Notes: generated by a model from the letters alone, not told the origin. Counted from the first letter of the stretch, positions 13,210 to 26,722 are shown. The stretch: 64,000 nucleotides of DNA from Marsupella aquatica (GCA_973895155.1 OZ316896.1:12834001-12898000), one strand, 5' to 3'. Translations and numbers: made by a program.

Positions 13210-13550
13210 TGTTAGATATTGCTCTAGTCTTGTGACTCGTGAGCTAACTATAGTTAGGCTAACTCGGGTTAGGACTTAGCTAATGTTAGTGGTAGTGTTG
13301 CTGTGCATATAGCCAGGGCTGATGCCAGACCCTGGTGGAACTTAGGCTCATTGTTACGGAGCTAGTTGAGAGATAGGAAGAGTTTGTGCTGTGGATGCTT
13401 GGTATGGTCGGTCGGCCTAGAGTGCAGTAAAGCTCTTGTGTGTTCCCGTGGATGTAGTCTCATGTGAAGGTGAACCACGTATCTCGTGTCGACTCTTGTG
13501 CGTTGGATGGTTCATGGGCTTGCCGTTGCGAACGTTGTCTATGCTCAACA
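13210..13550 (+). mobile_element. Solo LTR of a copia-type family
   Basis: Starts TGTTAGATATTG and ends GCTCAACA, and is flanked by GGAAA and AGAAA, a 5-bp target duplication with one mismatch. Long stretches match the LTR that closes the copia element at about 53,004-53,363, including the segment around CCTAGAGTGCAGTAAAGCTC and the 3' end TTGTCTATGCTCAACA. No internal retroviral coding DNA adjoins it, so it is read as a solo LTR left by LTR-LTR recombination. Confidence 0.65.
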
Positions 13551-16060
13551 AGAAAATGATATTCTCCAAGAAAAGGAAAAAAGTTTATAAATGAGCTGAG
13601 CCCACACATGGAAAAAGTGCCAAGTACACATTTGTCCATTGCATTTCTTTAATTTGTGTTTTTAAAGATGTTTGTAGTTAGGACAACGTGTTTCTTTAAA
13701 AAAAAGAATAGATGTTGTTTTCTAAAATGTTAATCTTAAATGACATCTTAAACGTGTTTTGTAAAGATGTCATTTAACAAATGAAGGTTTTCCACACATT
13801 TATCTTACATGACATCTGTTATGACAACATCTTTTCCGCAACAATTTTTGCAGAACAACATTCTCTATATAAGGACATCTTCCATGCAACATTCTTTATA
13901 CAACAACATTTTATGTGTGGGGCACGGGTATCGAGCTACAGTAGTTGACTGATGAAAAGAGGAACGATAGTCTGACCTTTGTTCATGGGGTTAGCATTTG
14001 ACTTTAAAAACAAATTATAACCTTTGTGAAGATTGAACATTGCCTATTATATTTCTTAACATTTTCTTGAGACCAACCTAGTCAGAGAATCAAAGGGGTA
14101 GCCAGGATGGACCTAGGGGCTTTATCCTGCCCATCCCCATGGACTCCGTAAAGTCACAAGTCAGTTTAGATTGGAAAAAAGGGGCTGGTTGCTTTTGGAG
14201 GGACAATCTGAGTAGTTTTTCTAGGCCCTGACCAACTGTTTTGGGTTTTGGCAGACTTGTGCATTTATTTGGGCAACCTTTGGATCTTTGTTTATTAATC
14301 TCAATTTTTTTTTAGCTTATTCTCTTATATCCCATTTATTGCCTGAAAAATTTTGAGAGTTTTCTGAGGATCATTTTCTCCATTGCTAATGAGTGCAGAA
14401 TTGGTCAAATTTTGTAAACCAAGTGCCAACAGATACTTCACTTTTGTAAAAAACTTCCTGAGTGGTCTGGGGACTAGCATAGGATTACCATTTTTGGGTA
14501 GGATGCCCTGAGTAGTTGGGGCATGAGCAGCAAATTACCACTGAGTAAACTTGTTGCAATTGACTACATACAATCACAATCCAGTTTAGATGTTGCATTT
14601 CGATCAAAACTGTTAAACCCTAAATCTACTGGCTCTTCTGTGCCCCCTGCCCCTTGCATATGATGCTGGCCTTATTGCCGTCTAGAGCCCTCACTCTGGG
14701 CAGGAGTTATAAAAAACAAGATTAGAATGAGACAGACACTATCATGAAGCGTAGAAGAAATGGGGGTTGAGGCTCCGGGTCAGAATTTTTTATGATTAAA
14801 AATTTGCGAGGCAACAGGTAGTCTTCTTGTTTTCTTTTATGGAGGTTTTCTTGTGTACACGAGGGTCCGCAATCTTGATTACTATCTTACCTGTGACGAA
14901 GCCCATGTGCCCTGACCACTTTATGATTTGGCAAAGGCATGCAAAGCATCTTTGGAGGTCATAACAAACATTGGGCAAAACATTTCAAAATCACCCTAAC
15001 TAGTATGTGGGTCCAACTTAATTATTTGGGGTAAATTATATAGCCAAAGTATATTCAGAGGAGTGTTGTAAATTTGTATTAAATTTATGTGCATTAAATT
15101 TAATTTAATTTATAATAATGACATCAAAAGCTCATCTACAATAACAAGAGTATGCCACAAGAAAAATGATGGCTTGGAGTGAGCCATTAGTTGTAACTAT
15201 CTGTAATACTATATATATTGGGCAACTTAGTTTGAACATTCAATTTTTTAATATATACTAGTATAAGAAAATTCTCATCATTATCCTAATATCATGGCAA
15301 ACAGAAACAAAGACAACAACCATAAGTGTATAATCATCACAAGTGTTTTGGAGAGAGATATAGACCAACCTTCATGGGAGTATAAATACTCATTTCCTTG
15401 CATAATGTAGATTCCGTAATAAATTGTACTTTATGATGTTATTTGTCATTTATTAAATGTAGCTTTCTTCAATATGTAGAGATTAATAACTCTAATAAAC
15501 TGAAAAAAATAAGTTGGATAGAAGATTATTGATGTTGTAATCAATGTTTGGGCACTTGTGCAGATTGATTGGAGGTTTGAATCTTTTGGTGTGCCTTGGG
15601 AGGATTATAGTGAGATTTACAACTTACTTCACACTAGGTGTGAGGAGAGTTTACATGAGACATTCAAGCTTGGAAGCTAACATCAAGTGATAGAGTATTT
15701 TTTGTAGGGCTCTCATCGTGTGACCAGATAGGTTTGTATGATTGCATGTTTTGTTTGATGATTACAATTTGTATGGATTTTATTAGTTGTGAAGTGGCCC
15801 AATGTCCTTTCAATTCAATTCTTGAGCCCACTCTTGACCCTTTCTTGAGATGAACATTTTCTTCTTGGTTGCTAAAGAAGCTTCGGAGAGTTTACAAATA
15901 ATTTGACAATCAATAGCAAACTCAACTTTATTACAACACTTGAAATACAGGTTTGATTTCTTTCTCTTCTCTCTATGTGGTTAAAAGTTGTGATTGCTAA
16001 TATTTTTGTGTGATAAAACAATATATAAATATTTACGCAGTTCCAAGATTTCACCTGAGC
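13551..16060. other. AT-rich intergenic DNA
   Basis: About 2.5 kb with no open frame worth calling. There are short simple repeats (TTAAATTTAA-type near 15,070-15,110) and several ACATCTT/ACAACAT motifs near 13,660-13,920 that look like degraded repeat DNA. No gene is supported. Confidence 0.4.
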
Positions 16061-16069
16061 TAGAGCCCA

Positions 16070-16210
16070 GAGAGGCATGGCTGACTGGTAGCTCATCTGA
16101 GTGAAGACTGATAGGTCTTGGGTTCAAGTGTTGCGACTGACTATTCCCACTCTGTGGGGTTTCATAGATTTCTCCTTAAAAAATATTTTTAAAAAATTAA
16201 AAAATTCACC
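16070..16210 (+). mobile_element. tRNA-derived SINE-like unit
   Basis: An A-box-like TGGCTGACTGGTAGCTC (about 16,078-16,094) is followed about 30 bp later by a B-box-like GGGTTCAAGTG (16,120-16,130), then a conserved-looking TCTGTGGGGTTTC and an A/T-rich tail. This order matches tRNA-related plant SINEs of the Au type. No target duplication could be fixed, so the exact ends are approximate. Confidence 0.5.
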
Positions 16211-16504
16211 TCTAGTATATTGATTTGTGATAATTATTTGTGATTAAAAGACAGTTGAAAGTTATAATTTTCAACATTCTAATATTCAGATCTAAACTTA
16301 GTGTACTGTTTGACCAGAAAATTGGAGCTTCATATTTGACTTGTAATGTTTTCCCCCAAATCTTAACAAATAAACAAAACTCTATCTAAGGAGCTTTGCT
16401 ACAAAGAAAAGTATAAGAAAACTTAAGCTTGAGAGTTATTCTCTTTTGTTCCTTTTTCAATAGATTTTTTTTATACTACTCTTAACATAACAAGCCATTA
16501 CCTT

Positions 16505-17100
16505 AAAAATCCAGAAGATTACAAGTTAAGGCATCATGGTGCACTCATTGACAAGGGTACTTTTTGACCCCAATTGTAATTTTAAAATTAATAAGGTTAC
16601 AAGTTAGGGCATTTTGGTGCACACATCCGCAAGGGTCGGTGTACTGTTTGACCCCAATTGTAACTTTGAAATTGATAAGGTTACAAGTTAAGGCATTCTG
16701 GTGCACCCATCCACAAGGGTCGGTGTACTGTTTGACCCCAATTGTAATTCTAAAATTGATAAGGTTACAAGTTAAGGCATTCTGGTGTACACATCTGCAA
16801 GGGTCAGTGTACTATTTGACCCCAATTGTAACTTTGAAATTGATAAGGTTACAAGTTAAGGCATTCTAGTGCACACATCCGCAAGGGTCGGTAAACTGTT
16901 TCACCCCAATTGTAATTCTAAAATTGATAAGGTTACAAGTTAAGGCATTCTAGTGCACACATCCGCAAGGGTCAGTGACCCCAATTGTAACTTTAAAATT
17001 GATAAGGTTGCAAACTAAAATTCTTTAGTGAACACATCCTTGAGGGCTGGTGTAATGTTTGACCCCAATTGTAACTTAAAATCATTTGATAAGGTACATG
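16505..17100 (+). repeat. Minisatellite, 84-bp unit, about seven copies
   Basis: The marker TGACCCCAATTGTAA recurs at 16565, 16649, 16733, 16817, 16901 (T to C variant), 16976 and 17060. Spacing is exactly 84 bp except for one 75-bp unit. A degenerate half-unit precedes the array. Because 84 is divisible by three, the array keeps an artificial open frame of about 100 codons (16564-16869) with a 28-residue period; this is not taken as a gene. Confidence 0.9.
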
Positions 17101-17105
17101 AAACG

Positions 17106-20080
17106 TTTCAAAATTCCCAACACCAAATTAACATCATCTAAACATATTTTTTCATCATCATTTTTTCAAAATGAAAAATGCACAAACATGACCTAAGTTA
17201 TGAACGTGGCTTTGACTTACTCAACTTAGGTAAAGTTGGCTTAGGGTAAGGTTGGCATAACATAAAGTGGAGGTATCCCCTTACTAGCTCTTCTTCTCTC
17301 AGCAAAATTTCAACTCATTTCATTAAATAAAGTGAAGTCAGTTTGTATCTTAAATGTTTTAGCTCACTATTGGAAAATTTGTTTGAGCTCAAATGTCTAG
17401 CCAGAGATTTCCCCTAGTTTTCTCTATGTCTTTGAACATTTTCAGCCCATTTAATTGAGTAACTTAAAATGATAAATCTCACCTATTGGATTGTTTTGGC
17501 CCTAACTTAAACTTAGTCGGCTTAGGAAAGTTGGCTTAGGGTAACATTGGGCTAATTTCTAGTATAGATACAGTTCTATTTTGAACTCACAAATTTAACC
17601 TCAGTTTGAGCTCAAACTTTAAGTACATATTCTCCTAGCTTCCTTCTATCTCTCAACAATTTTTTTGCACACTTGGTTAGGTAAGGAGAAAATGGAAAAT
17701 CACTAAGCTTCAGATAGATTTTGGTTTCTTGACTTTGATTTACTTAGTAGGCTTAGCCAAAGTAGGCGTAAAGTAACTAGGATGGGTTTAAGACAAACTT
17801 GGAATATCAATTCATTTTTTAACTCACAAATTGGAGAGCTCAAACTTTAGCTTCCCCCATAGATCTCCTAGCTTTCCTCTATCTTGTAGAGAATTTTCAG
17901 CCCATTTGGTTGAGTACCAGAAAAAAACTTGAATTTTTTTAGAGATCCAAGTTGATTTTGGCACATAATACTCGCACATATTTAATTATTTTTTACCAGT
18001 TTCTGAGTGACATGCAACTAGTACATATTTGACATGCGTTACAACTCTCACACGCGCACCATTCTTGCACATGTTTTCATTCTCACACGCATGACAATTC
18101 TTACATGAGTGAGTTTATTGTGCATCAATCCACATTTCACAATTCTCATCATTGATCAATAAACATGAATGGTTAAGATTGATTTGTTATTTTATTTTAT
18201 TGCCCAAAGTACTATGCAAGTTTCTGTTTAAATTTGGTATCAAAGAATGTGTATCATTTCTGCAAATGAACCAAACATTTTCTTCACGCTTGCCACACGA
18301 GTGTTTTCAATCATCACATGAGTGTTAAGACACGTTGCACAATCTCCACCATTGATAAGTAAAATCCAATGGATATGAATTAATTGTTGACATGAAATTT
18401 TCTCTGAATTTTAAAATTTGCAAGAGTCTCTAAGTGGACCAGTAATAAATAAATAAACACCGATATGTGAAGCAATAACTTTTCTTTGTTAAGGTAGCCA
18501 GGATATTCCAGAATCTTTAACCATTGCACTTTGGATGGACCTAGCAGTTTTTGAGACCCAAAGTGTGACCATTTCTACAAGATGACTACATTCAGTTCAA
18601 ATCAATGTTTGAATGGTCCATCTAATTACAGTGGTCATAGTGAGTTGTTTCTCAAATGTCATGATCTATCCAGCTAGGCTTTTTGTTGGGGACAAGCTAG
18701 AAGGAAAAGAGGCAAAACTCTGCCCCAGCAATTTTGTTGGGAAACTTTGATAGAAGAAAAAATTGTTATCCAAGGAGGAGCTCGTACTAGTGTTAATTTT
18801 GGCATCACAAATATTTGGATATTGACAAGTTCATAACAAAAACTTAAGGAGAGTGGTAACTATAGCTCAACGATGCAAACAAACACTAACTACTCTTTAC
18901 TGTTAGAGTCACATTTATGCAGGCTGGAGGGGTTGTTATTAACACCTATGACTTTAAACACTCCTTCTCTATTTGAGTTGAATTACTCTTACACGGTAGT
19001 ATTCAACATGCTCTTGTTCTGGTTTACCACCAGCTCAGGCCCACTAAATGACCCTTTAAACCAGGAAAGTGTATATTTTAAGAAAGTAAGAGAGAATTTT
19101 GCATTCTAGGAATGTTGACAACCATGTTTGGTGAATTGTGGATATCAGATTGAAGCTAAATCTAAGCACATTACTATAGAAAGTCCTTTGAGTTGATGAA
19201 GTCAATCTTCAACAAGAATGGTTTCTCAATCCCCAGGGGGTCACCTACAAAACATTGTAAGAATCCAGGGCGGATAAATTAACAGCATGGTAAAGAAAAT
19301 TCAAAATGAATCATGCAGTCAGCATAAGTACCTTAAAATTGTTCCCATTATTGGGGAAGTATTTTCAAAAGCGTAAGAACTAGAATATAATTTTCTCTAC
19401 TCTAAAACAGGGTAATCTTAATCTGGAAGTGATTAAGTGTCTCAATTGAACATGACGCTATGTAGGGTCAGATGTTGAAGTGAAACTACTTGATGGAGAT
19501 TTAGTTTTTGCTTGAATTTGCCATTGGTGTGAGGCCTGACCCATGGTGGTCATCTTAACTACCACCTGGCCGGGCAGGCCTTGACACTTGAGGGGTCTAG
19601 ATGGTTTAGGGTCCCCCCCCCCCATGCTCTTACTCATGCCTACAACACAGGACCCAGCCCTAGTTTTGGCCTTGTTTTCTGACAGTCAGCACACCCAATG
19701 GCTCTCGAGAGTAAAAACTTTGAGACACCCTATTGATACAAAATGCGGGGTCTGCCAGTTTGCCATAAAGGTCAGGGAACTCTGGTTTCCTGTATCTGTA
19801 TATGAATTTGATGAAGCCCCTTGAAGTCTCCAACAAAGCACTTTGATTGGCTGAAAAGTGGCTAGAACCAAGCGTAACTTGATGCCTCAGTGAGTTGTCT
19901 TCAAATTGCAGCATATATCCAGGACAAGATGTGGATGCGCTGGAAGACTAAATGAATATTTTCCCAGACCATTTTCCAACTTAAAGAAATAATTAATAAA
20001 CATTCCCAAAAATGTTTTTACACACTGAAAAGTCAATGTTTATATCAAGATGCTTCAGATATATTTGGGCCATGTTGCCC
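17106..20080. other. AT-rich intergenic DNA with degenerate short repeats
   Basis: Contains repeated GGCTTAGG/AACTTAGT-type phrases at 17,200-17,800 and CACACG/ACATG-rich short repeats at 18,010-18,330. These probably come from decayed mobile DNA. No coding exon, tRNA or terminal repeat can be defended. Confidence 0.35.
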
Positions 20081-20084
20081 TGGT

Positions 20085-20400
20085 GTTTTTGTTTCTCTCG
20101 GCTTAGATTTAGCTGGTTAGCATTGGGACGTAGTTCAATTTGGTCCTGGTTGCTGTTTACCATTATTTGGGGCTGGATATCTTTTGTTAGGTAGTTTTCG
20201 CTTGACCTTTGGAATTTCTTTGTGGAAAATTAGTGCTTTGGCTACCAGGTCATAGATATTACTGCCTCACTGTTGCTTTTTGGGCCCAGTTATAGGTACC
20301 CTCTTGGCCTCCTTGGGGGGTTGTCCTTGTCTATTGTTTTTTTGTGTTGCCTCCTTCTCCTCTCCTGTGGGGTTTTAGTGAGTTAATAAAATTATTACAA
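20085..20400 (+). repeat. LINE-like 3' end fragment
   Basis: T/G-rich sequence that closes with TGGGGTTTTAGTGAGTTAATAAAATTATT, a polyadenylation-like end. Its style matches the 3' untranslated tails of the LINE copies elsewhere in the window. No reverse transcriptase remains and no target duplication was found. Confidence 0.4.
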
Positions 20401-22188
20401 AATCTGAAGAAGGTGCTTAAAAATAATAATTGAATAATTATTTATTTATTGCATGGACCATGATACTATGGCAGATACATACTGCCCTGAAAAGGATAGT
20501 GCTTAAAAAATCTATGCACTGTGATATGCAACCCTGCCCATTCTCCTTCATTGTCTGTTTATGAATTATTGCCATATGGGCAGGAAACAATGATCCTTGC
20601 TGTTTGCTGACATCCCAAATTTCCGTTATTGTTTGATCTGCCCCAAACCCATCCTTAACCCTTAGTTACTGTATCTCCCTGCCCACATTCCATCTGCCTC
20701 ACACCCTGTGCTCACCGAGCCCTTCATACACTTTGCTGTTTGCTTGGTCTGCCTCCCCGTGCGCCAGCCTTGCCCTCCATCCTCCACCTGGATCTCCGCC
20801 TCTCTCGCACTGGGAGGGGTAGGAGAGAAAGTGGAGGGAGAGAATGGGAGAGGGGAGATTTTCCCGTCCCATAGCATTGTGCAACTGCGATCATGGTGTC
20901 ACCCCTTCTATGCACCCTCACCCTCTTGTGCTGCCATGCTCTGCCCATCACCAACAACATCAACTAAGATGCCAATATTCTCACAACAACAACCACTCAA
21001 CCAAAAGGATGACACTCCTGCAATCACAACGTGTGCAATCAAAGCATGAGAGATGACTGTAGAGAGAACATGGTCAGAACATTTACTTTTTGGTAACAAC
21101 CACACAACCCACACAGCTGCAATGACCACTTCGTGAAGATGACAATTGATAGCCACAACAAGGCCAGAGTGATAACCTGATCACAACAACCACATCGATG
21201 CAATGATAACTGTGGAATGGAGAGGCATTTGGCTCAAAAGTTCACTTTGTCTCCATGACACTTCTATGCCTCAATGACTTTGTGAATGGCCTAGAAAGCA
21301 CACTCATGCATTAATGACAGATAAAATAACTCAATAACTTACTTGTCTCACTTTTACACTTATTTGCATAACCTTGATATTTTCTGTGCATTCAGCCCAA
21401 GTCATATAAAAAAGGAGCAGTTTATACCCCGCGAAGGAATGCACTTAAAAACTGGAGGGGCACTTAAAAATTGTCAAATATAGTTACTTGCACCAAAAAG
21501 TAAAACTCCAAAAGCAAACTTGGGCAAACTTAACGCCTTTCTTGATTTTTCTTTTTGCTATTTACAGTGCATTTCTCAAAAAGAATGCACATTCAAGATT
21601 TGAATGGACACATTATGAAACTTATGGTTACTTTTACTGAAAATAATAGAAATAACTAAACCTAAATGATATTTAAGTGTATTAACTTACAATCAAAGGA
21701 GCATTATTGGCAGTAATAGCTCCTAAAAGAAAACGGCTAAAGCTCACTCAAAGCCTTCATTATATGGGGGTTTATGGCCCACAAGACAAAAGAGTGACTT
21801 TCGTGAAATATACTGATGTGAAAAGAAACCTCAGTGCTGCCTCGTTGCAAAGAACGAGTTTCGTACGAGGGACGCGAATGACTTTATTCCTTGAGCTGGA
21901 CTCAACGAGGCTGGGTTGGCTTTCAAGGGGTACGTTAGCAGAGAAAAAAGAACTCCCCACGGAGACTTTTATTCCTCAGTCTATCCTTAGTAAAGGAAGG
22001 TGTTATCTGCATATTGATTCCGGGCCATCTGGAATTGTGCCTGCGTCATCTTATAATGATTCTTTTTTGTAAGACTTTATAGTCTTATACAGCCATTTCC
22101 CAGGATAGGCCACGACGCGCGAGTTGAATTTCCTGGCTGCACAGGACGAGATCGGAACCTTCACTTCAGATACATAGAAGCTGCTGGC
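20401..22188. other. Intergenic stretch, no supported gene
   Basis: Several overlapping open frames on both strands at 20,660-21,160 reflect base composition, not codon structure. A 121-codon frame at 21,707-22,072 is the longest but has no recognised family and no flanking splice context, so it is not called. Confidence 0.4.
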
Positions 22189-22395
22189 TCAGTCGATGCC
22201 TACAATTTCTCAGTAGATGCCTACAATTTCTCAGTAGATGCCTACAATTGCAATCCGGGCCAACTCTTTCGGTAAACTCTGTTCACAGCAATTATTGTCT
22301 GGACAGTTCACTACCTGCTCAGTAGATGCCTACAATTGCAATCTGGGCCAGGTAAACTCTGTTCACAGCAAGTATTGTACTATTGTCTGGACAGT
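22189..22395 (+). repeat. Compound tandem repeat
   Basis: Three copies of a roughly 20-bp unit, CTCAGTAGATGCCTACAATT (first copy CTCAGTCGATG), are followed by an 88-bp direct duplication. The segment starting TCAGTAGATG at 22231 recurs at 22319, both copies running on through GGTAAACTCTGTTCACAGCA and TATTGTCTGGACAGT. Confidence 0.8.
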
Positions 22396-25300
22396 ACCTA
22401 TCTGTCGATTCTCACACGAATCTTGGTCAAGGAAATTGTCAGTTACTCTCATGATTAGTATTAACTAGATTAGAACAATGGTGCATATTTCGATTGAAGG
22501 ATCAGTATCGACGATCGGAAGATGGGTGCCAGCATGAAAATCATTGGAATTAGTGTCCCGAAGCCGTATGCTACGTCCGTGAGCATAGCAGTATAAGTTG
22601 TATAACACCTTGTACACCAGGGCGTTTGCACTTTTCGAGGCGCATTAAGTAGTCGTACGAGGGTTGTCCATCGAACGGATAAGACAGAGGTGGTGACTGG
22701 TGGTGGTCATTCTCTTTACCGGACTATATTTATTATTCTAGAGCATAAACAGTGAATCCGAAAAGATTTGGCCAGATCAGTCGATAGCCGGTGATTAGAA
22801 GTCATTCAAATTCCGTGGGATTTGATGTAGTGGGTGTCAGCGCGCGAGAAGCAAAGAGTTCACTATTGGCTGCTGTTTTTGAGTGCCCCGCTCTATGTTG
22901 TTTTTCTAAATGGAATTGCAACCGACACGGTGTGGTCTCTGTTCTCTCGGATAATTATACCTAGTCTTCATGCTCACAAGCGAAAGGCGACTAGGAAATG
23001 TTTTGGACGGGCGGTGAGCGAGTTGAGCGGGCCTTTCTACTCGTGATAGAAAAGGTCTCGCCATCCTATTTTGTAGACGTACAGCTATACTATATACTCG
23101 CCTGCCGGCAACCTTCAAGTTACAAACTATAAGATGTCTTCGATCAGTGTCATCCACTGTCTTCTTTGGAGCACGAAAGCATTGCCGTTGTCAGCTTCCA
23201 GTTGTTGGGGTGGACCTTTTGCTGCTCGAGTAGTACGTGACTGCTGAGCTGAAATTGTCTCATATCACGAGCACCTCTACACGTGAGCCTGCACCCGTAT
23301 GGCAAGCTACTTGATATTTGGGTATCAGTGTGTCCATGAGAGCCGCCAATTGTCATTAACTGCAAAGTCTCTGGACCCAAAGTTCCTGAGTTCATTTCGA
23401 ATACCTCACACTCAGTGGAGGTTAGATGTTTCGTAGATTTTGCAACGGGTAGATCTCTTTTGAATGTGATCTTCACGCATTTCGTGCACAAAGCCTTCTT
23501 GGAAGGGTCTTTATAAGCCAACAGAATGAGCTGCGCGGCCTTAGTACTGGGAATTTGGGTCACAGCGCTCTCGGCAGCAACATACTCTCTCGTTCGCTAC
23601 ATCGAGCTCATTGCTAGTGACGTGGCTTGGCAATCTTTGCCGCCCCAACAAGAGTCAAACGGTTTGGCCACCCGACATTGCATCAGCAAAGGTTGCAAAC
23701 AACTGATGTGGATTAAGGAGATTTAGAAGTTGAGATTTAGAGGTTACATGCTGATAGATCAATAGAAGCTAGTGTATATTATTTTGCTACAAACCCGTAT
23801 TTTTTTGTCCCAGTTGTTAGTTGCTGTTGCCATCGATTGATCTCTGGTATCAGTAGACAGCATATATATATATATATATCGGTTTTGTGCCACCAATATT
23901 GGACAAAATTTCTTTGAATTGACTAGTTTGTGTCACGAATTAAATTGTTGTGCCCCGAACTGTGAAGGTTGCTTGTGTCACGAATCAGTATTGCAGACTC
24001 AAGATGATGATTTGATTACAGTCAGGTTCTCGTAACAGGCGGTATATGAATTTGTTAGTCAATTTACATTGAAATCATTCTAGGATCTCCATGCTGATAG
24101 AGTATCTGGGTCTCCTCGTGAACCGATTTAATCACCTGCTCGACTTGTCGACAGACTAGCAGAAATTTGGAACTGCTGTACGAACTCGTCGTCAGTCATA
24201 AGAGATTGAGGTTCCAGTCGTCCGTTCGATGGAGATTTTTTTTTTGGATCGCTATGTTTGATACTTTAATGGTAAACAATGCTTACTCACCTGGATAACA
24301 GTACTGGAATTTACGTAGCACCGGAAACAACCTCGACTTCGACTTCTGAAGTGCATTTTGGGTACATCCAAATACTGGATTGATCCTACACAGGGTTACT
24401 AGACTTGTACTTAATGTGGCCAAATGGGGTGGACCTACTCTATTTTGGCAGAGATCCAGGGTAAGTTCTGCTTAGTGTCTCAGTTGAAACTCCTCAGGAT
24501 TAGAATACCGGCTGAATGGCTCCGGTATGTGCCTAGGTTTATGATACAGGCAATTCTGCTAGAGCAGTATGAGACAACCAGAATGAGAGGACTCAGAGGG
24601 TGAGATACGATAACTATGAATTCACATCACTGCCCTCCACCTCAACCAGAGTTTAATGAAACAATTCGTGTTGGTGCAAGAATTTAAGGTTTCTCGTGTT
24701 TCGGGCGTGTATCGGCTGTGATTACTCTAAATCAACTAAAATCAATTGCTGCAGTCGTTTTGCCAAATCTGAAAACTTGGAAGAGACTGAGGTGGACTTT
24801 GATGAGCTTAGGAGATACGTCTGAATTATCGTCACTCACCCTGCATATACAACATGACCTCCGTGAACAAACTAGCTCAAGATGAGACGAATCAGTAATT
24901 TTCCTATGCAGCTACGCAGTTAGGTAGCTGAATGAATTCGAAAAGCTGATGTAAGCATTGTTGCTTTCGTCAATCAAGCTTAAACGAGACACGCTATGCG
25001 TCCGAATACGTACTCTGCGCTTCCGTTTGTTCATATCCACGCAATCCCTCTCCGTAATGAGCTCTTTTCAATTTTGTAACGAAAAAATTTGGTGGACTGG
25101 AAAATTTCTGGGACTTGCGGGTGTAACTACATAAGCTTAATTGACCTCGGTGACTGGCGATCGTCCTAACCTCCTGTACTTGAGTAATAGGCAATTCTGT
25201 GTCTTCAGGGAATGCTGAAGATTTGTTTGCCTTCGGTCAAACGATCAAAGGACTGCTTCTCGGTACTTTCTATTCACCCACTTCCAGCAGCATGTGACTC

Positions 25301-26000
25301 TCTTTCTTAAGCTTACAGGATTTTGTCTGCCGGAACTCAAACGGGTCGGGGTCTCCAGAGGCTGGTCAAACTTGTCGGCAGGCTCCATAGAAAAATCAAC
25401 AAGTCTTCACGGAAATATCATCTCTTAGTTTAGTACCCAAACATATCAATTCAACGAAATCCACAAAACGGCCTTGACACTGACGATCCGAAAAGCTGAT
25501 CTCTTTGCCGTATCGATGAGTAGAGGTTTCTGGGAATAGAGCACTAATCCAGTACATTTCATCATAACTGAAGATATAAAGACAGGCTCAGTCTGGCTTC
25601 CGTAAAATTTGAGTAAATTGTAAGACTCGTTAGACAGGGTTTTTCGCTCTGACTTATAAGCTAGCTTTGAAGAGCCGTACACGCCAAAAATGAGAACATT
25701 TCTTGCACTGTGGATTTTGCGGCTTTTAGTGCATTTTGCTGTGATGAGCACGCAAGGTTGAATCGGATGTACATTCTGCGCAGTTTCCATCTTTGAAGAG
25801 TTAGTGTGGTCCTTTGATTTTCCTATTTATTTGCTCCTGCAGCACCTAGGCCGGCTTCCTTGGATCCACTGTCGTGTCGTGGAAAAATCATGACAATGTG
25901 TCAGCTGAAGACTGGTGTGGCGTGATATCGTGAATGACCTTCAACTTGGCATGACCCGGGCGCAACTCCTCTTGCTGTACAGCAAACCAATGATACCTGT
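22396..26000. other. Low-repeat intergenic stretch
   Basis: Higher GC than the flanks. Open frames of 114-137 codons on the minus strand (23,150-23,563 and 25,446-25,790) look moderately protein-like but match nothing I know and lack clear splice partners. A short (AT)n microsatellite lies at 23,862-23,879. No gene is called. Confidence 0.35.
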
Positions 26001-26228
26001 CTAAGTAGATGGTCTAAGTAGAAGCCGCCACTCTATGCAATTTCCTTGGAAGGTGGTGTCTGGGCCAGAAAAATTGCATTAGTCTCAACATGAAAGCACG
26101 CGGAAAATGTGATGTTGGGCCCTGTCCTGACCGGTGCCGTGTCAATTCCACTTCGTGTGACTCTGGTGGTAAAATGTTGCAAGGTGGGGGCACTTGATTG
26201 TGAACTTTTTTCACTTTAAGTTTGCTCA

Positions 26229-26722
26229 TTTTATGGCCCCTGACATCTTGTAAAGCTAACTGGAGCAAGTGGTGCTAGCTAGAGTAATTTTCTAAAAGAC
26301 AAAATAAGGACCCACTTCACCTGAAAGTCACCTACTTCTTTGGCTATAAATCTCCTCTAGCTGCAACAAGAGAACTAGAGAAGGTATGATGAAAGAGTTG
26401 TGTGTACACTTTTAATGCAAATGACTAAATACAGGAACTGACCAAGGGGCCAGATGAAGAGACCTCCAAGAAGTGGTTTACAACTGGGACAAAAGTGTGC
26501 TCCTAATTACCAAAATTTGGCAAAATTGTGTTCCACTAAAATAAAATTTGGGCCCCTCTCCATTTCATGTACCATCGGCAACAAGGTGGAAAGAAACTGC
26601 CCCCAATGCTTTTGTAAAGTGAAGAGCAGCAACATCTCCCAGATGGATGGCTGGCTCCATCACATCTTGGAGACCAAAAATAAATAAAACTGCCTCCTAC
26701 ATCTTGTAAAGCCACCATAATA
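26229..26722. repeat. Degenerate MITE ends, family of the 32,960 element
   Basis: Three right-end-type motifs, CATCTTGTAAAGC (about 26,243), CTTTTGTAAAGTG (about 26,610) and CATCTTGTAAAGCCACC (26,698-26,714), share the terminal motif of the MITE at 32,960-33,498. Matching left ends are too worn to pair reliably, so the copy boundaries are approximate. Confidence 0.45.

Noticed and set aside
16564-16869. 101-codon plus-strand ORF
   Set aside because: It is only the 84-bp tandem array read in a frame that happens to lack stops; the peptide is a pure 28-residue repeat.
21707-22072. 121-codon plus-strand ORF
   Set aside because: No recognised family, no flanking exon signals, and the sequence runs into repeat DNA. 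An organelle-derived insert was considered but no organelle gene could be recognised.
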